Shown piece after piece: positions 1 through 8,232 of a stretch of DNA of 47,969 bases. Source of the stretch: JBOCEF01 sp047610385 (GTDB taxonomy: Bacteria; Pseudomonadota; Alphaproteobacteria; Rhodobacterales; Rhodobacteraceae); the NCBI GenBank assembly GCA_047610385.1, contig JBLGAC010000029.1:1-47969 (forward strand). The letters are read 5' to 3'. The notes below the pieces were generated by a model that saw only the letters and a list, made by a program, of their open reading frames with translations, did no database searches and was not told the DNA's origin. Position 1 is the stretch's first letter, and each line of letters opens with the position of its first letter. A program made the translations under genes and the position numbers.

Positions 1-443
1 CCGTAATAGGTCAGCGTGACCATTGATCCGCCTTGGCCCATCAACTTCTCCGCGCGCTGTGCGACAGCGGTGAAGGAATAGACCGAGATGTTCATGGTCA
101 CTTCGAAATTCTTGGCGCTGGTGTCAACATAGCGGCCGCGCAGTTCGGCCTTGTCAGAAAATCCGATGGCGTGCACCAGAAAGTCTAGCTTGCCCCATTT
201 CGCTTCGATTTCCGCGAAAACCGCGTCCATCGACGCTTCGTCGGTCACGTCGCAAGGCAGCAGAATGTCCGCGCCAATGCTGGCGGCCAGCGGCCCGACG
301 CGCTTTTTCAGGGCTTCGCCCTGATAGGTGAACGCAATTTCGGCGCCTTGGTCGGCGCAGGCCTTGGCGATTGCCCAGGCAATGGACTTGTCGTTGGCGA
401 CGCCCATGATGAGGCCGCGTTTGCCCGCCATAAGTCCCGTCAT
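1..443 (-). CDS. fabI: Enoyl-[acyl-carrier-protein] reductase (NADH), 3' part outside the window
   Basis: Reading the minus strand from an ATG at 443 gives a protein starting MTGLMAGKRGLIMGVANDKS, followed by IAWAIAKACADQGAEIAFTYQ. This is the typical FabI N-terminus: a divergent SDR Rossmann fold with the GVANDxSIAWxIA nucleotide-binding motif. FabI catalyses the last reduction of each fatty-acid elongation cycle (trans-2-enoyl-ACP to acyl-ACP) in the cytoplasm. About 147 codons are visible, and the catalytic Tyr/Lys region lies beyond base 1. GGAG sits about 8 nt upstream of the chosen ATG; a second in-frame ATG four codons later is possible. The gene is divergent from pdxH, sharing a 185-nt intergenic stretch. 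Family assignment is from recognised motifs. Confidence 0.9.
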   Translation of the reverse strand, partial: MTGLMAGKRGLIMGVANDKSIAWAIAKACADQGAEIAFTYQGEALKKRVGPLAASIGADILLPCDVTDEASMDAVFAEIEAKWGKLDFLVHAIGFSDKAELRGRYVDTSAKNFEVTMNISVYSFTAVAQRAEKLMGQGGSMVTLTYY

Positions 444-628
444 CCCCAGCGCTCCTTTATGACTGGCATTTAGCCCCGTCGTGTAGACCAGCGCAGGCCG
501 GGCATCAACCCCGCTGCGGCCCGGCGTATAATGGAATAATAGTGGCGCCCACCCCATCACCGTCCTAGTTTTCCAGCAATGCCGGGGCAATTTCACCCGC
601 CGCGGCTGCGCCGAGGAAAGGGTCCGCG

Positions 629-1258
629 ATGATTGATGAAACTGAGGCCCGCACGGGTAAGTTCGCCGGAAACGACCCGTTTGCCCTTGCGCAGACATGG
701 CTTGAGGACGCGCGCCTCACCGAGCTTAACGATCCCGACGCGATGGCCCTGTCCACCGTCGACGCCGACGGGCTGCCCGATGTGCGGATGGTTCTGCTCA
801 AGGAAATTGAGACGGTCGATGGCGGCGGCTTCGTGTTCTACACCAATTATGGGTCCTCAAAGGGCATGCAGCTGGCCGCGACCGGCAAGGCCGCGCTGGT
901 CCTGCACTGGAAATCCCAGCGCAGGCAGGTTCGCGCGCGCGGTGTGATCGAAAAGGTCGAAGGCGCACAGGCCGACGCCTATTACGCATCACGCTCCTTG
1001 CCGTCGCGGCTGGGGGCGTGGGCGTCGAACCAGTCGCAGCCCCTGTCGTCGCGCGGCGCGCTGTTGGCTGAGGTCGCAAAGGTCAGCGCCCGGCATCTGC
1101 TGAACCCACCGCGCCCACCGTTCTGGGGCGGGTTTCGCATCCGCCCGCTCGAAGTGGAGTTCTGGGCTGACGGCGACCACCGCCTGCATGACCGGTTCAA
1201 ATGGCGGCGCAGCGATCCGCATGCCTCTGACTGGACGGTGCAGCGCCTCAATCCATGA
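629..1258 (+). CDS. pdxH: Pyridoxamine/pyridoxine 5'-phosphate oxidase
   Basis: The 209-residue protein matches PdxH in length and layout. It has an N-terminal DPFALAQTWLEDA segment, the FMN-binding split-barrel core (MALSTVDADGLPDVRMVLLKE, then FVFYTNYGSSKG), the HWKSQRRQVRARG strand, the SRLGAWASNQSQ loop, and the C-terminal family signature FWADGDHRLHDRFKWRR ending in LNP. The enzyme oxidises pyridoxamine or pyridoxine 5'-phosphate to the cofactor PLP using FMN and O2 in the cytoplasm. It stands alone next to divergent fabI, and an SDR gene starts 243 nt downstream. The 1259-1501 gap holds no convincing gene. The PLP it makes would serve the aminotransferase at 37502. Confidence 0.93.
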   Translation: MIDETEARTGKFAGNDPFALAQTWLEDARLTELNDPDAMALSTVDADGLPDVRMVLLKEIETVDGGGFVFYTNYGSSKGMQLAATGKAALVLHWKSQRRQVRARGVIEKVEGAQADAYYASRSLPSRLGAWASNQSQPLSSRGALLAEVAKVSARHLLNPPRPPFWGGFRIRPLEVEFWADGDHRLHDRFKWRRSDPHASDWTVQRLNP

Positions 1259-1501
1259 TTTCGGGGATGCCCGCGGATCCGGGGGACATGCAATGACCTT
1301 GCGTCCCACGCCCAGCTGACGCTACGTCCAGCGGCACTGATCTTTGCACCGTCGGGGGCGGGGCGGTGGCTTGCCAAGCTGCGCCCCGCGCGGCCCTATG
1401 AGGGGGACGCGATTCGCGCCTCTACGACCTCGCGGCTGCGCAGCGGTCCGGCCCCGATGTGGCCGCGCCCCCGCCGACGCCCCGTCCCGAAGGACCCGCC
1501 C

Positions 1502-2236
1502 ATGCCCGACCGCAAGACCCTCCTGCTCACTGGTGCCAGCCGCGGCATCGGCCACGCCACGGTGAAACGATTTTCGTCGGCGGGATGGCGGGTGATCACC
1601 TGCTCACGCCACCCATTCCCCGAAGATTGCCCGTGGGAAATGGGCCCTGAAGACCACATTCAGGTCGATCTCGGTGATCCGGGATCCACCATGGAGGCGG
1701 TGTCGCAAGTCAAATCGCGCCTCGCCAACGGACGGCTCGAAGCGCTGGTGAACAATGCCGGGATCTCCCCCAAAGGCCCGAATGGTGAACGCCTGACCAC
1801 CCTCAACACCGATCTGCGCGATTGGGGAAGGGTGTTTCACGTCAACTTCTTCGCCCCCGTAGTGCTGGCCCGGGGCCTCGCGGCGGAACTGAAGGCCGCG
1901 AAGGGCGCGGTGGTCAACGTCACCTCTATTGCGGGCGCGCGGGTGCATCCGTTCGCGGGCGCGGCTTACGGCACGTCAAAGGCCGCATTGGCGAGCCTGA
2001 CGCGTGAGATGGCCCATGACTTTGGCCCCCTCGGGGTGCGCGTGAACGCCATCGCGCCCGGCGAAATCGAAACTGCGATCCTCAGCCCCGGTACTGAGGA
2101 GCTGATCCAGGACATCCCCCTGCGCCGCCTTGGCAAGCCTGAGGAGGTCGCCCGCACGATCTACTATCTGTGCACGTCCGAAAGCTCGTACATCTCCGGC
2201 GTGGAGATCGAGATCAACGGTGGTCAGCACGTCTGA
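1502..2236 (+). CDS. SDR family NAD(P)-dependent oxidoreductase
   Basis: This 244-residue classical short-chain dehydrogenase carries the cofactor motif TGASRGIG at residues 10-17, the NNAG motif (LVNNAGISP), a catalytic Ser in NVTSIAG and the YxxxK pair in AYGTSKAAL. Its C-terminus, SSYISGVEIEINGGQHV, is typical of FabG-like members. An in-frame start 45 nt upstream would add a Pro/Arg-rich stretch unlike the family, so the ATG directly before PDRKTLLLTGAS was chosen. The substrate cannot be told from sequence. A 9-bp hairpin follows the stop. The gene is monocistronic between pdxH and the convergent LysR gene. Confidence 0.85.
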   Translation: MPDRKTLLLTGASRGIGHATVKRFSSAGWRVITCSRHPFPEDCPWEMGPEDHIQVDLGDPGSTMEAVSQVKSRLANGRLEALVNNAGISPKGPNGERLTTLNTDLRDWGRVFHVNFFAPVVLARGLAAELKAAKGAVVNVTSIAGARVHPFAGAAYGTSKAALASLTREMAHDFGPLGVRVNAIAPGEIETAILSPGTEELIQDIPLRRLGKPEEVARTIYYLCTSESSYISGVEIEINGGQHV

Positions 2237-2250
2237 CGCCTGCCGCCCTT

Positions 2251-2276
2251 GGCGGTCTGGCCGGGTGCAGACCGCC
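2251..2276 (+). terminator. Hairpin after the SDR gene
   Basis: A perfect 9-bp inverted repeat (GGCGGTCTG / CAGACCGCC) with an 8-nt loop starts 15 nt after the SDR stop. No T-run follows, so it may be a processing or stabilising hairpin rather than a complete intrinsic terminator. The rest of the convergent gap, 2277-2452, is very GC-rich and shows no gene. Confidence 0.45.
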
Positions 2277-2452
2277 GCCGCGCCCGCCAGACCAACGGCT
2301 GGGCCGGGCGCGGCGGTGGCGCGGGCGCTTGCCCGGCGGATGCTGCGTGCCATCCCTGGCTTCGGGGCGCCCGCGTCTCGCGCCCGCCCGCCATCGCTGG
2401 TCCACCCGCGGGCGCATATCGGCCGGGCACCAAGCGTCGCCGACCGCGTGGG

Positions 2453-3367
2453 TCAGGCGGGGGGGCATGAATAAGCGTGGGGCTTGCGGAATTCCTCGGC
2501 CAGGCAATCGATGAAGGCGCGCAGCTTGGGTTGTGGAAACCGGCCGGGAGGGTAGACCGCGAAAATGCCCAAGGGCGCGCGGTGCGCTTCGGACAGGATT
2601 TCGACCAGCTTTCCGGTCTGCAGCGCATCACCCATGATAAAGTCCGGGATCAGCGCGATCCCGATCCCGTCCAATGCCGCCTGCATCAGTGCGTCGCCGT
2701 TGTTGACGGTCAGGCGGCCGACGGCGCGGATCTGGCGTTCCTCGCCATTGGGGCCGTTCAGGCGCCAGAAATTTCCCGATGACTGGTTCGAATAATGCAG
2801 GAGCTCATGCTCCGGCAGGTCCTGAATCGTCTGGGGGACGCCGCGGGCTGCCAGATAGGCCGGTGATGCGGCGATGAACATCCGCACCTCCGCCAGCTTG
2901 CGCGCGCGCAAGGTGCTGTCGGCCAGATCGCCCACCCGGATGGCGACGTCGTAGCCTTCGGCGACCAATTCGACAAAGCGGTCGTCCAGCACCATGTGCA
3001 CTGAGATGTCGGGATAGGTTTTCAGGAACGCTGACACCGCCGGCGTCACGCGCCTGAGCCCGAAGCTGACCGGCGCGGCGACGCGCAGCTCGCCGCGCGG
3101 GGCCTCTTGCATTGAAGACACCATGGCCTCGGCGTCCTCGGCCTCTGACAGCACCCGGATCGCACGGTCATAGAACGCGAGCCCGATTTCCGTCGGGCTG
3201 ACGCGGCGGGTGGTGCGGTTCAGCAGCCGTGCGCCCAGCCGGTCTTCGAGAGCGGCGACATGCTTGGAGACGGCGGACTTTGAAATGCTTAGTTTTTTGG
3301 CGGCGTCGGTGAACCCGCCTTGGTCCACGACGGTCACGAAGGCTTGCATTTCGTTCAGCCGATCCAT
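2453..3367 (-). CDS. LysR family transcriptional regulator
   Basis: This 304-residue LysR-type regulator starts at MDRLNEMQAFVTVVDQ. An N-terminal winged helix-turn-helix covers residues 1-60 (GGFTDAAKKLSISKSAVSKH and ALEDRLGARLLNRTTRRVS). A periplasmic-binding-like effector domain follows, from about residue 90 (RGELRVAAPVSFG). It resembles the CrgA/DmlR-like subgroup. A longer reading frame upstream would add 51 residues, but the chosen ATG has GGAG about 8 nt upstream and matches family length. It is divergently transcribed from the polyamine-type ABC transporter at 3583, the usual position of a LysR regulator that controls its neighbour; that link is inferred. The ligand is unknown. Confidence 0.9.
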   Translation of the reverse strand: MDRLNEMQAFVTVVDQGGFTDAAKKLSISKSAVSKHVAALEDRLGARLLNRTTRRVSPTEIGLAFYDRAIRVLSEAEDAEAMVSSMQEAPRGELRVAAPVSFGLRRVTPAVSAFLKTYPDISVHMVLDDRFVELVAEGYDVAIRVGDLADSTLRARKLAEVRMFIAASPAYLAARGVPQTIQDLPEHELLHYSNQSSGNFWRLNGPNGEERQIRAVGRLTVNNGDALMQAALDGIGIALIPDFIMGDALQTGKLVEILSEAHRAPLGIFAVYPPGRFPQPKLRAFIDCLAEEFRKPHAYSCPPA

Positions 3368-3582
3368 GGGCGGTCTCCAGTTACAAATATGATTAGGCGT
3401 ACGCATGCAGACGGCACAGATATGTGCCGCCATGCGATGGTGGATGACACCTTCGCGCGTGGAAGTGGCGCGAATAGGGCACGACAGAGTCGGGAATGGA
3501 GGGGTTGTGCCATGCAGCAAGCCTATGGTTAGCTGATTGCATCAAAAGGCCGACAGAGCCGTTGAGCGACAGGGAAATTCAA

Positions 3583-4671
3583 ATGACGCAAGCGACCGAT
3601 GCCTTCGTCGCGTTTGAGAACGTGCAGAAGAGCTATGACGGCGAGAACCTCGTCGTGAAGGATTTGAACCTTGCCATTGGCAAGGGTGAATTTTTGACCA
3701 TGCTCGGCCCGTCAGGGTCCGGCAAGACCACTTGCCTGATGATGTTGGCAGGGTTTGAGACTGCGACCAACGGCGACATCCTGCTCGGCGGCAAGCCGAT
3801 CAACAACATTCCGCCCCACAAGCGCGGCATCGGGATGGTGTTTCAGAACTACGCATTGTTCCCGCACATGACGGTGGCCGAAAATCTGGCCTTCCCGCTT
3901 GAAGTGCGCAAAATGGGCAAGGCTGAGATCGAGACCAAGGTCAAACGCGCGCTCGACATGGTGCAGATGGGCGATTTCGGCGGCCGCCGTCCCGCCCAGC
4001 TTTCGGGCGGCCAGCAGCAGCGTGTCGCCGTGGCGCGCGCCTTGGTGTTTGACCCCGAACTGGTGCTGATGGACGAACCGCTCGGCGCGCTCGACAAACA
4101 GCTGCGTGAGCAGATGCAGTTTGAAATCAAGCACATCCATGAACAGCTTGGCGTTACCGTGGTCTATGTGACCCATGATCAGTCCGAAGCGCTGACCATG
4201 TCGGACCGCGTCGCGGTGTTCAATGATGGCCGCATCCAGCAGCTCGCCCCCCCGGCAGAGCTGTATGAGCAACCGCAGAACAGCTTCGTCGCGCAGTTCA
4301 TCGGTGAAAACAACACCTTGGATGCCGAAGTTGTCGGCATGAAGGGCGACATCGCCACCGTGAAATTCGGCAATGGCGAGACCGCGACCGCGCTTGCGGT
4401 CAATTGCGGCGGCGTGGGCAATCGCACCCGTCTGTCGCTGCGGCCGGAGCGGGTGGAGATCGGTGCGAAATCCGACTTCAACTCCGTCACCGGCAAGGTG
4501 CTGGAACTGATTTATCTTGGCGACCACATCCGCGCGCGCATGTCCGTGCACGGAAATGACACATTTGTCGTCAAGCTTCCGAATTCCTCCGACCACGCGC
4601 AGCTTTCAGTGGGTGAAACCACCCTTATGAGCTGGCGGGCGCAGGATTGCCGCGCACTCGACGCGGAGTGA
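3583..4671 (+). CDS. Polyamine-type ABC transporter ATP-binding protein (PotA-like)
   Basis: This 362-residue ABC ATPase has Walker A GPSGSGKT at residues 42-49, a Q-loop (MVFQNYALFPHMTV), the signature LSGGQQQR near residue 140, Walker B LVLMDEPLGALD, an H-loop (YVTHDQSEALTM) and a C-terminal TOBE domain from about residue 275 (RLSLRPERVEIG). This layout is that of PotA/PotG-type importers of spermidine, putrescine and related compounds, and the protein would energise uptake at the inner membrane face. An upstream in-frame start adds 29 residues that precede the conserved region; the ATG at MTQATDAFVAFENVQKSY fits the family. It is the first gene of a cluster with the binding protein and two permeases, in ATPase-SBP-permease-permease order. 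Confidence 0.9.
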   Translation: MTQATDAFVAFENVQKSYDGENLVVKDLNLAIGKGEFLTMLGPSGSGKTTCLMMLAGFETATNGDILLGGKPINNIPPHKRGIGMVFQNYALFPHMTVAENLAFPLEVRKMGKAEIETKVKRALDMVQMGDFGGRRPAQLSGGQQQRVAVARALVFDPELVLMDEPLGALDKQLREQMQFEIKHIHEQLGVTVVYVTHDQSEALTMSDRVAVFNDGRIQQLAPPAELYEQPQNSFVAQFIGENNTLDAEVVGMKGDIATVKFGNGETATALAVNCGGVGNRTRLSLRPERVEIGAKSDFNSVTGKVLELIYLGDHIRARMSVHGNDTFVVKLPNSSDHAQLSVGETTLMSWRAQDCRALDAE

Positions 4672-4769
4672 TGCCGGCCGCGGAACGCCTCCTTTTGGCA
4701 AGAAAGAGGGTCGCGCCGCGGGCGGAGACTGCAAGGAAGACAAAAACCGTGACCAACAGGAGAATGTCT

Positions 4770-5897
4770 ATGAAAATCGCACGACTGATGGGCGCCACCG
4801 CCCTCGTCGCCATCGCTGGGTCCGCATGGGCCGCGGATGAGCTTCCGGCCTGCGATGGCTGTGCCGACAGCATGACCATTGTGTCCTGGGGCGGCGCATA
4901 TTCGCGTTCCCAGGACGAGGCTTATCACAAGCCCTACATGGCGCTGACCGGCGTTGAAGTGATCAACGACGAATCCTCGAACGAAGCCGTCGCCAAGCTG
5001 CGCGCCATGGATGAAGCCGGCAACACCACTTGGGACGTGGTGGATGTGGTCGCCTCGGACGCCATGCGTCTGTGCGACGAAGGCCTCGCGATGGAAATCA
5101 ATCCGGACACTGACCTCGCGGCCGCGCCGGACGGCACGTCTGCCTCCGAAGATTTCGGCGACTTGATCGTGTCTGAGTGCTTCATTCCGCAGATCGTTTA
5201 CTCGACGACCTTCGGCTACCGCACCGACGTTGCGGAATGGGGTGGCAGAGTGCCGACCTCCATCTGTGACGTGTTCGATCTGGAAGCCTTCCCCGGCAAA
5301 CGCAGCCTTGAGAAGCGCCCGATCAACAACATGGAATGGGCCCTTCTTTGCGACGGCGTTGCCAAGGCAGACGTCTATCCCACGCTCGAAACCACCGAAG
5401 GTCAGGCCCAGGCGCTTGCCAAGCTCGACACCATCCGCGACAGCGTCGTGTGGTGGTCGGCCGGTGCCGAGACCCCGCAGCTGCTCGCTGACGGCGAAGT
5501 GCTGATCGGGTCGACCTATAACGGTCGTCTGTTCGCCCTAATCGAAGAACAGAAGCAGCCCGTTGCAATGCTGTGGGACGCCCAGGTCTATGACCTTGAC
5601 GGTTGGATCATCCCCACCGGCCTGTCGCCTGAGCGCAAGGCCCGTGCCATGCACTACATCAAGTTCGCGACCGACACGCAGCGTCTCGCTGATCAGGCGC
5701 AGTACATCTCCTACGGTCCGGCGCGCAAATCGTCGGCTCCGCTGGTCGGCAAGCACGCCGAACTTGGCATCGAGATGGCGCCGCACATGCCGACCGATCC
5801 TGAGAACGCCAAGAACACCTTCCTCTACAACTACTCTTGGTGGGCGGATTACCGCGACGACATGGACGCCAAATTCCAGGCGTGGCTGGTGCGTTGA
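4770..5897 (+). CDS. Polyamine-type ABC transporter substrate-binding protein
   Basis: A 21-residue signal peptide (MKIARLMG...AGSAWA) precedes a 354-residue mature periplasmic binding protein of the PotD/PotF-like cluster. It opens with MTIVSWGGAYSRSQDEAY and contains KLRAMDEAGNTTWDVVDV, WDAQVYDLDGWIIPTG and a C-terminal TFLYNYSWWADYRDDMDAKF. Two Cys near the mature N-terminus (CDGC) could form a disulfide. The start at 4770 is favoured because AGGAG lies 8 nt upstream; an ATG two codons earlier is too close to it. Ligand class (polyamine, amino-acid derivative or opine-like) is inferred from family and neighbours only. A 10-bp hairpin follows the stop and may stabilise this abundant component's mRNA. 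Confidence 0.85.
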   Translation: MKIARLMGATALVAIAGSAWAADELPACDGCADSMTIVSWGGAYSRSQDEAYHKPYMALTGVEVINDESSNEAVAKLRAMDEAGNTTWDVVDVVASDAMRLCDEGLAMEINPDTDLAAAPDGTSASEDFGDLIVSECFIPQIVYSTTFGYRTDVAEWGGRVPTSICDVFDLEAFPGKRSLEKRPINNMEWALLCDGVAKADVYPTLETTEGQAQALAKLDTIRDSVVWWSAGAETPQLLADGEVLIGSTYNGRLFALIEEQKQPVAMLWDAQVYDLDGWIIPTGLSPERKARAMHYIKFATDTQRLADQAQYISYGPARKSSAPLVGKHAELGIEMAPHMPTDPENAKNTFLYNYSWWADYRDDMDAKFQAWLVR

Positions 5898-5935
5898 TCA
5901 CCGCCCGCGCCTGAAGACGGCGCGGCACCAAACCT

Positions 5936-5960
5936 GCGGGAGGGGGGCATCCCCTCCCGC
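5936..5960 (+). terminator. Strong hairpin between binding-protein and permease genes
   Basis: A perfect 10-bp stem (GCGGGAGGGG / CCCCTCCCGC) with a 5-nt loop lies 38 nt after the binding-protein stop. No U-tract follows. In ABC importer operons such hairpins commonly protect the upstream mRNA and lower expression of the permeases downstream. That role is inferred here. Confidence 0.5.
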
Positions 5961-6084
5961 GCCTTGCTCTCTCTCTCCTCCCCGCGCCGATGCGCGCGTT
6001 TCCCAAAGGTCCTGATGGGCTGCTTGGCGGGAAGCGTCCGCATCCGCGCGCTGCGCTCCGCCGCCGGGCCGAAGGAATGCCGAG

Positions 6085-7368
6085 ATGACCGACGCTGCCA
6101 GCGATCCCTCCGCCGCCTCAGGGCCGATGCTCGCCGCTGACGGGACGTCGCTGCGCGTTTCGCTGCGCCGCGCGGAACGGCGCCAACGTATCCGCGCCTT
6201 TCTTCTGGTGACGCCGCTGCTGGTGTTCATCACATTCAGCTTTATCCTGCCAATCGGTGACATGCTGTTCCGCTCGGTCGAAAATGAGATTGTGCAGGAG
6301 ACGCTGCCCCGCACCGTCACCGCCTTGCAGGATTGGGAGTCGGATGGGGTGAACCCGCCGCCTGAAATTATCTATCAGGCGTTCCTGGCCGACATGAAAG
6401 TCGCGGTGGCTGCCAAGATCCACACCAGGCTGGGGGGTCGTCTGAACTATGAACAGACCGGCATGTCCTCGCTGTTTCGCAAAACCAACAAGCGGCGCAT
6501 CGCCAAGATAGACGAGACCATGCCGCTGGCACCTCAGTTCACGGCGATCGACAAGGATTGGGGCACGCCGCAGGCTTGGGCGGTGATCAAGACGTTCTCG
6601 CCCACATACACTTCGGGGTATTTTCTGGCGGCCGCTGACCTTAAACTGACGCCCGACGGCGTGCAGAAGGTCGACGATCTGCAGGCGATCTACATCAAGC
6701 TGTTCATGCGAACCATGATTCTCAGCATCACGATCTGCGGGACCTGCCTGCTGCTGGGCTATCCGATCGCGTGGCTGCTGGCGAACCTGCCGATGCGCAG
6801 CGCGAACATGATCATGATCTTGGTGCTGCTGCCATTCTGGACATCCCTGCTGGTGCGCACATCCGCGTGGAAGGTGCTGCTGCAGGAACAGGGGGTGATA
6901 AATGACTTCCTTGTCTGGGTCGGTGTGGTGTCGGATGCATCGCGGCTGGTGATGATCAACAACCAGACAGGCACGGTCATCGCCATGACCCACATCCTGC
7001 TGCCTTTCATGATCCTGCCGCTTTATTCGGTGATGAAGACCATTCCGCCGACCTATCTGCGCGCGGCCAAATCCATGGGCGCCAATGACTGGACCGCGTT
7101 CTGGCGGGTGTATTTCCCGCAAAGCGTGCCGGGCATCGGTGCTGGGGCGATCTTGGTGTTCATTCTCGCCATTGGCTACTACATCACGCCCGCGCTGGTT
7201 GGCGGTACGTCGGGCACGCTAATCTCGAACCGCATCGCCTATCACATCTCCAGTTCGCTTAACTGGGGTCTGGCGGCCGCGCTCGGGGCAATCCTTCTGG
7301 TGCTGGTTCTGGCACTGTACTGGGCCTACGACCGCATTGTCGGCATCGACAACGTAAAGCTGGGGTGA
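6085..7368 (+). CDS. ABC transporter permease (PotB-like) with large periplasmic insert
   Basis: This 427-residue inner-membrane permease has one transmembrane helix at about residues 37-58 (AFLLVTPLLVFITFSFILPIG). A long polar stretch (about 65-200) with little hydrophobicity follows, then the usual multi-helix permease core from LFMRTMILSITICGTCLLLG. The EAA-type coupling loop is visible as YLRAAKSMGANDWTAFWRVYFPQS. Most PotB/PotH proteins are about 280-320 residues, so the insert of roughly 130 residues between the first two helices is notable. The gene lies 6 nt before the second permease and forms the translocation channel with it. The start has a weak ribosome site (GAAGGAATG region). 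Confidence 0.88.
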   Translation: MTDAASDPSAASGPMLAADGTSLRVSLRRAERRQRIRAFLLVTPLLVFITFSFILPIGDMLFRSVENEIVQETLPRTVTALQDWESDGVNPPPEIIYQAFLADMKVAVAAKIHTRLGGRLNYEQTGMSSLFRKTNKRRIAKIDETMPLAPQFTAIDKDWGTPQAWAVIKTFSPTYTSGYFLAAADLKLTPDGVQKVDDLQAIYIKLFMRTMILSITICGTCLLLGYPIAWLLANLPMRSANMIMILVLLPFWTSLLVRTSAWKVLLQEQGVINDFLVWVGVVSDASRLVMINNQTGTVIAMTHILLPFMILPLYSVMKTIPPTYLRAAKSMGANDWTAFWRVYFPQSVPGIGAGAILVFILAIGYYITPALVGGTSGTLISNRIAYHISSSLNWGLAAALGAILLVLVLALYWAYDRIVGIDNVKLG

Positions 7369-7374
7369 TCGACA

Positions 7375-8226
7375 ATGGCACTACCTCCTTATGCAACGAC
7401 CGTACAGACTACTTGGTATTACAGTTTCCGGGTGATCTGTGGGTTGATCCTGTTTTTTCTGATCTTTCCGATCATGGTGATCATTCCGCTCAGCTTCAAC
7501 GCGCTGCCTTACTTTACCTTCACGCCGGGGATGCTGGCCTTTGAGGCTGACGCCTACAGCCTTGATCACTACAAGGCATTCTTCGCCAGTTCGGACTGGC
7601 AGGGGGCGCTGTGGAACTCGTTGAAATTCGCGCCTCAGGCGACGATCATCTCAGTCACCCTCGGCACGCTGGCTGCGATCGGGCTTTCGTCGGGCAAGAT
7701 GCCGTATAAGGGCGCGGTGATGGCGATCCTGATCTCGCCGATGATCGTGCCGCTGATCATCTCGGCCTCGGGGATGTATTTCTTCTATGCCCGCGTCGGG
7801 CTGGTCGGCACTGATCTGGGGGTCATCTTGGCGCATGCCGCGCTTGGCACGCCCTTTGTCATCATCACGGTGACGGCGACGCTGGTCGGGTTTGACCGCA
7901 GCTTGACCCGCGCCGCGGCGAATATGGGCGCGGGGCCGGTGCGCACCTTCTTCAAGGTGCAGATGCCGCTGATCCTGCCCGGCGTGGTGTCGGGTGGCCT
8001 GTTCGCCTTCATCACCTCGTTTGATGAGGTGGTGGTGGTGCTGTTCGTCGGGTCCTCAGGGCAAAAGACGCTGCCTTGGCAGATGTTCACCGGCCTGCGG
8101 GAACAGATCTCTCCGGTCATCCTCGCGGTTGCGACGATCCTTGTGGCGCTGTCGATCTGCCTGCTGATCACGCTGGAGATGCTGCGCCGCCGGTCGGAAC
8201 GTCTGCGCGGCATGAGCCCGGGCTGA
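7375..8226 (+). CDS. ABC transporter permease (PotC-like)
   Basis: This 283-residue permease has about six hydrophobic helices, the first at 17-40 (SFRVICGLILFFLIFPIMVI). Its EAA-like loop reads LTRAAANMGAGPVRTFFKVQMPLILPG, followed by GGLFAFITSFDEVVVVLFVG, a stretch typical of PotC/PotI-type subunits. It partners the preceding permease to form the membrane channel of the importer. It begins 6 nt after that gene, and the secreted phosphodiester-glycosidase-like gene starts 6 nt after its stop, so all three are almost certainly one transcript. Confidence 0.9.
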   Translation: MALPPYATTVQTTWYYSFRVICGLILFFLIFPIMVIIPLSFNALPYFTFTPGMLAFEADAYSLDHYKAFFASSDWQGALWNSLKFAPQATIISVTLGTLAAIGLSSGKMPYKGAVMAILISPMIVPLIISASGMYFFYARVGLVGTDLGVILAHAALGTPFVIITVTATLVGFDRSLTRAAANMGAGPVRTFFKVQMPLILPGVVSGGLFAFITSFDEVVVVLFVGSSGQKTLPWQMFTGLREQISPVILAVATILVALSICLLITLEMLRRRSERLRGMSPG

Positions 8227-8232
8227 TCCATC

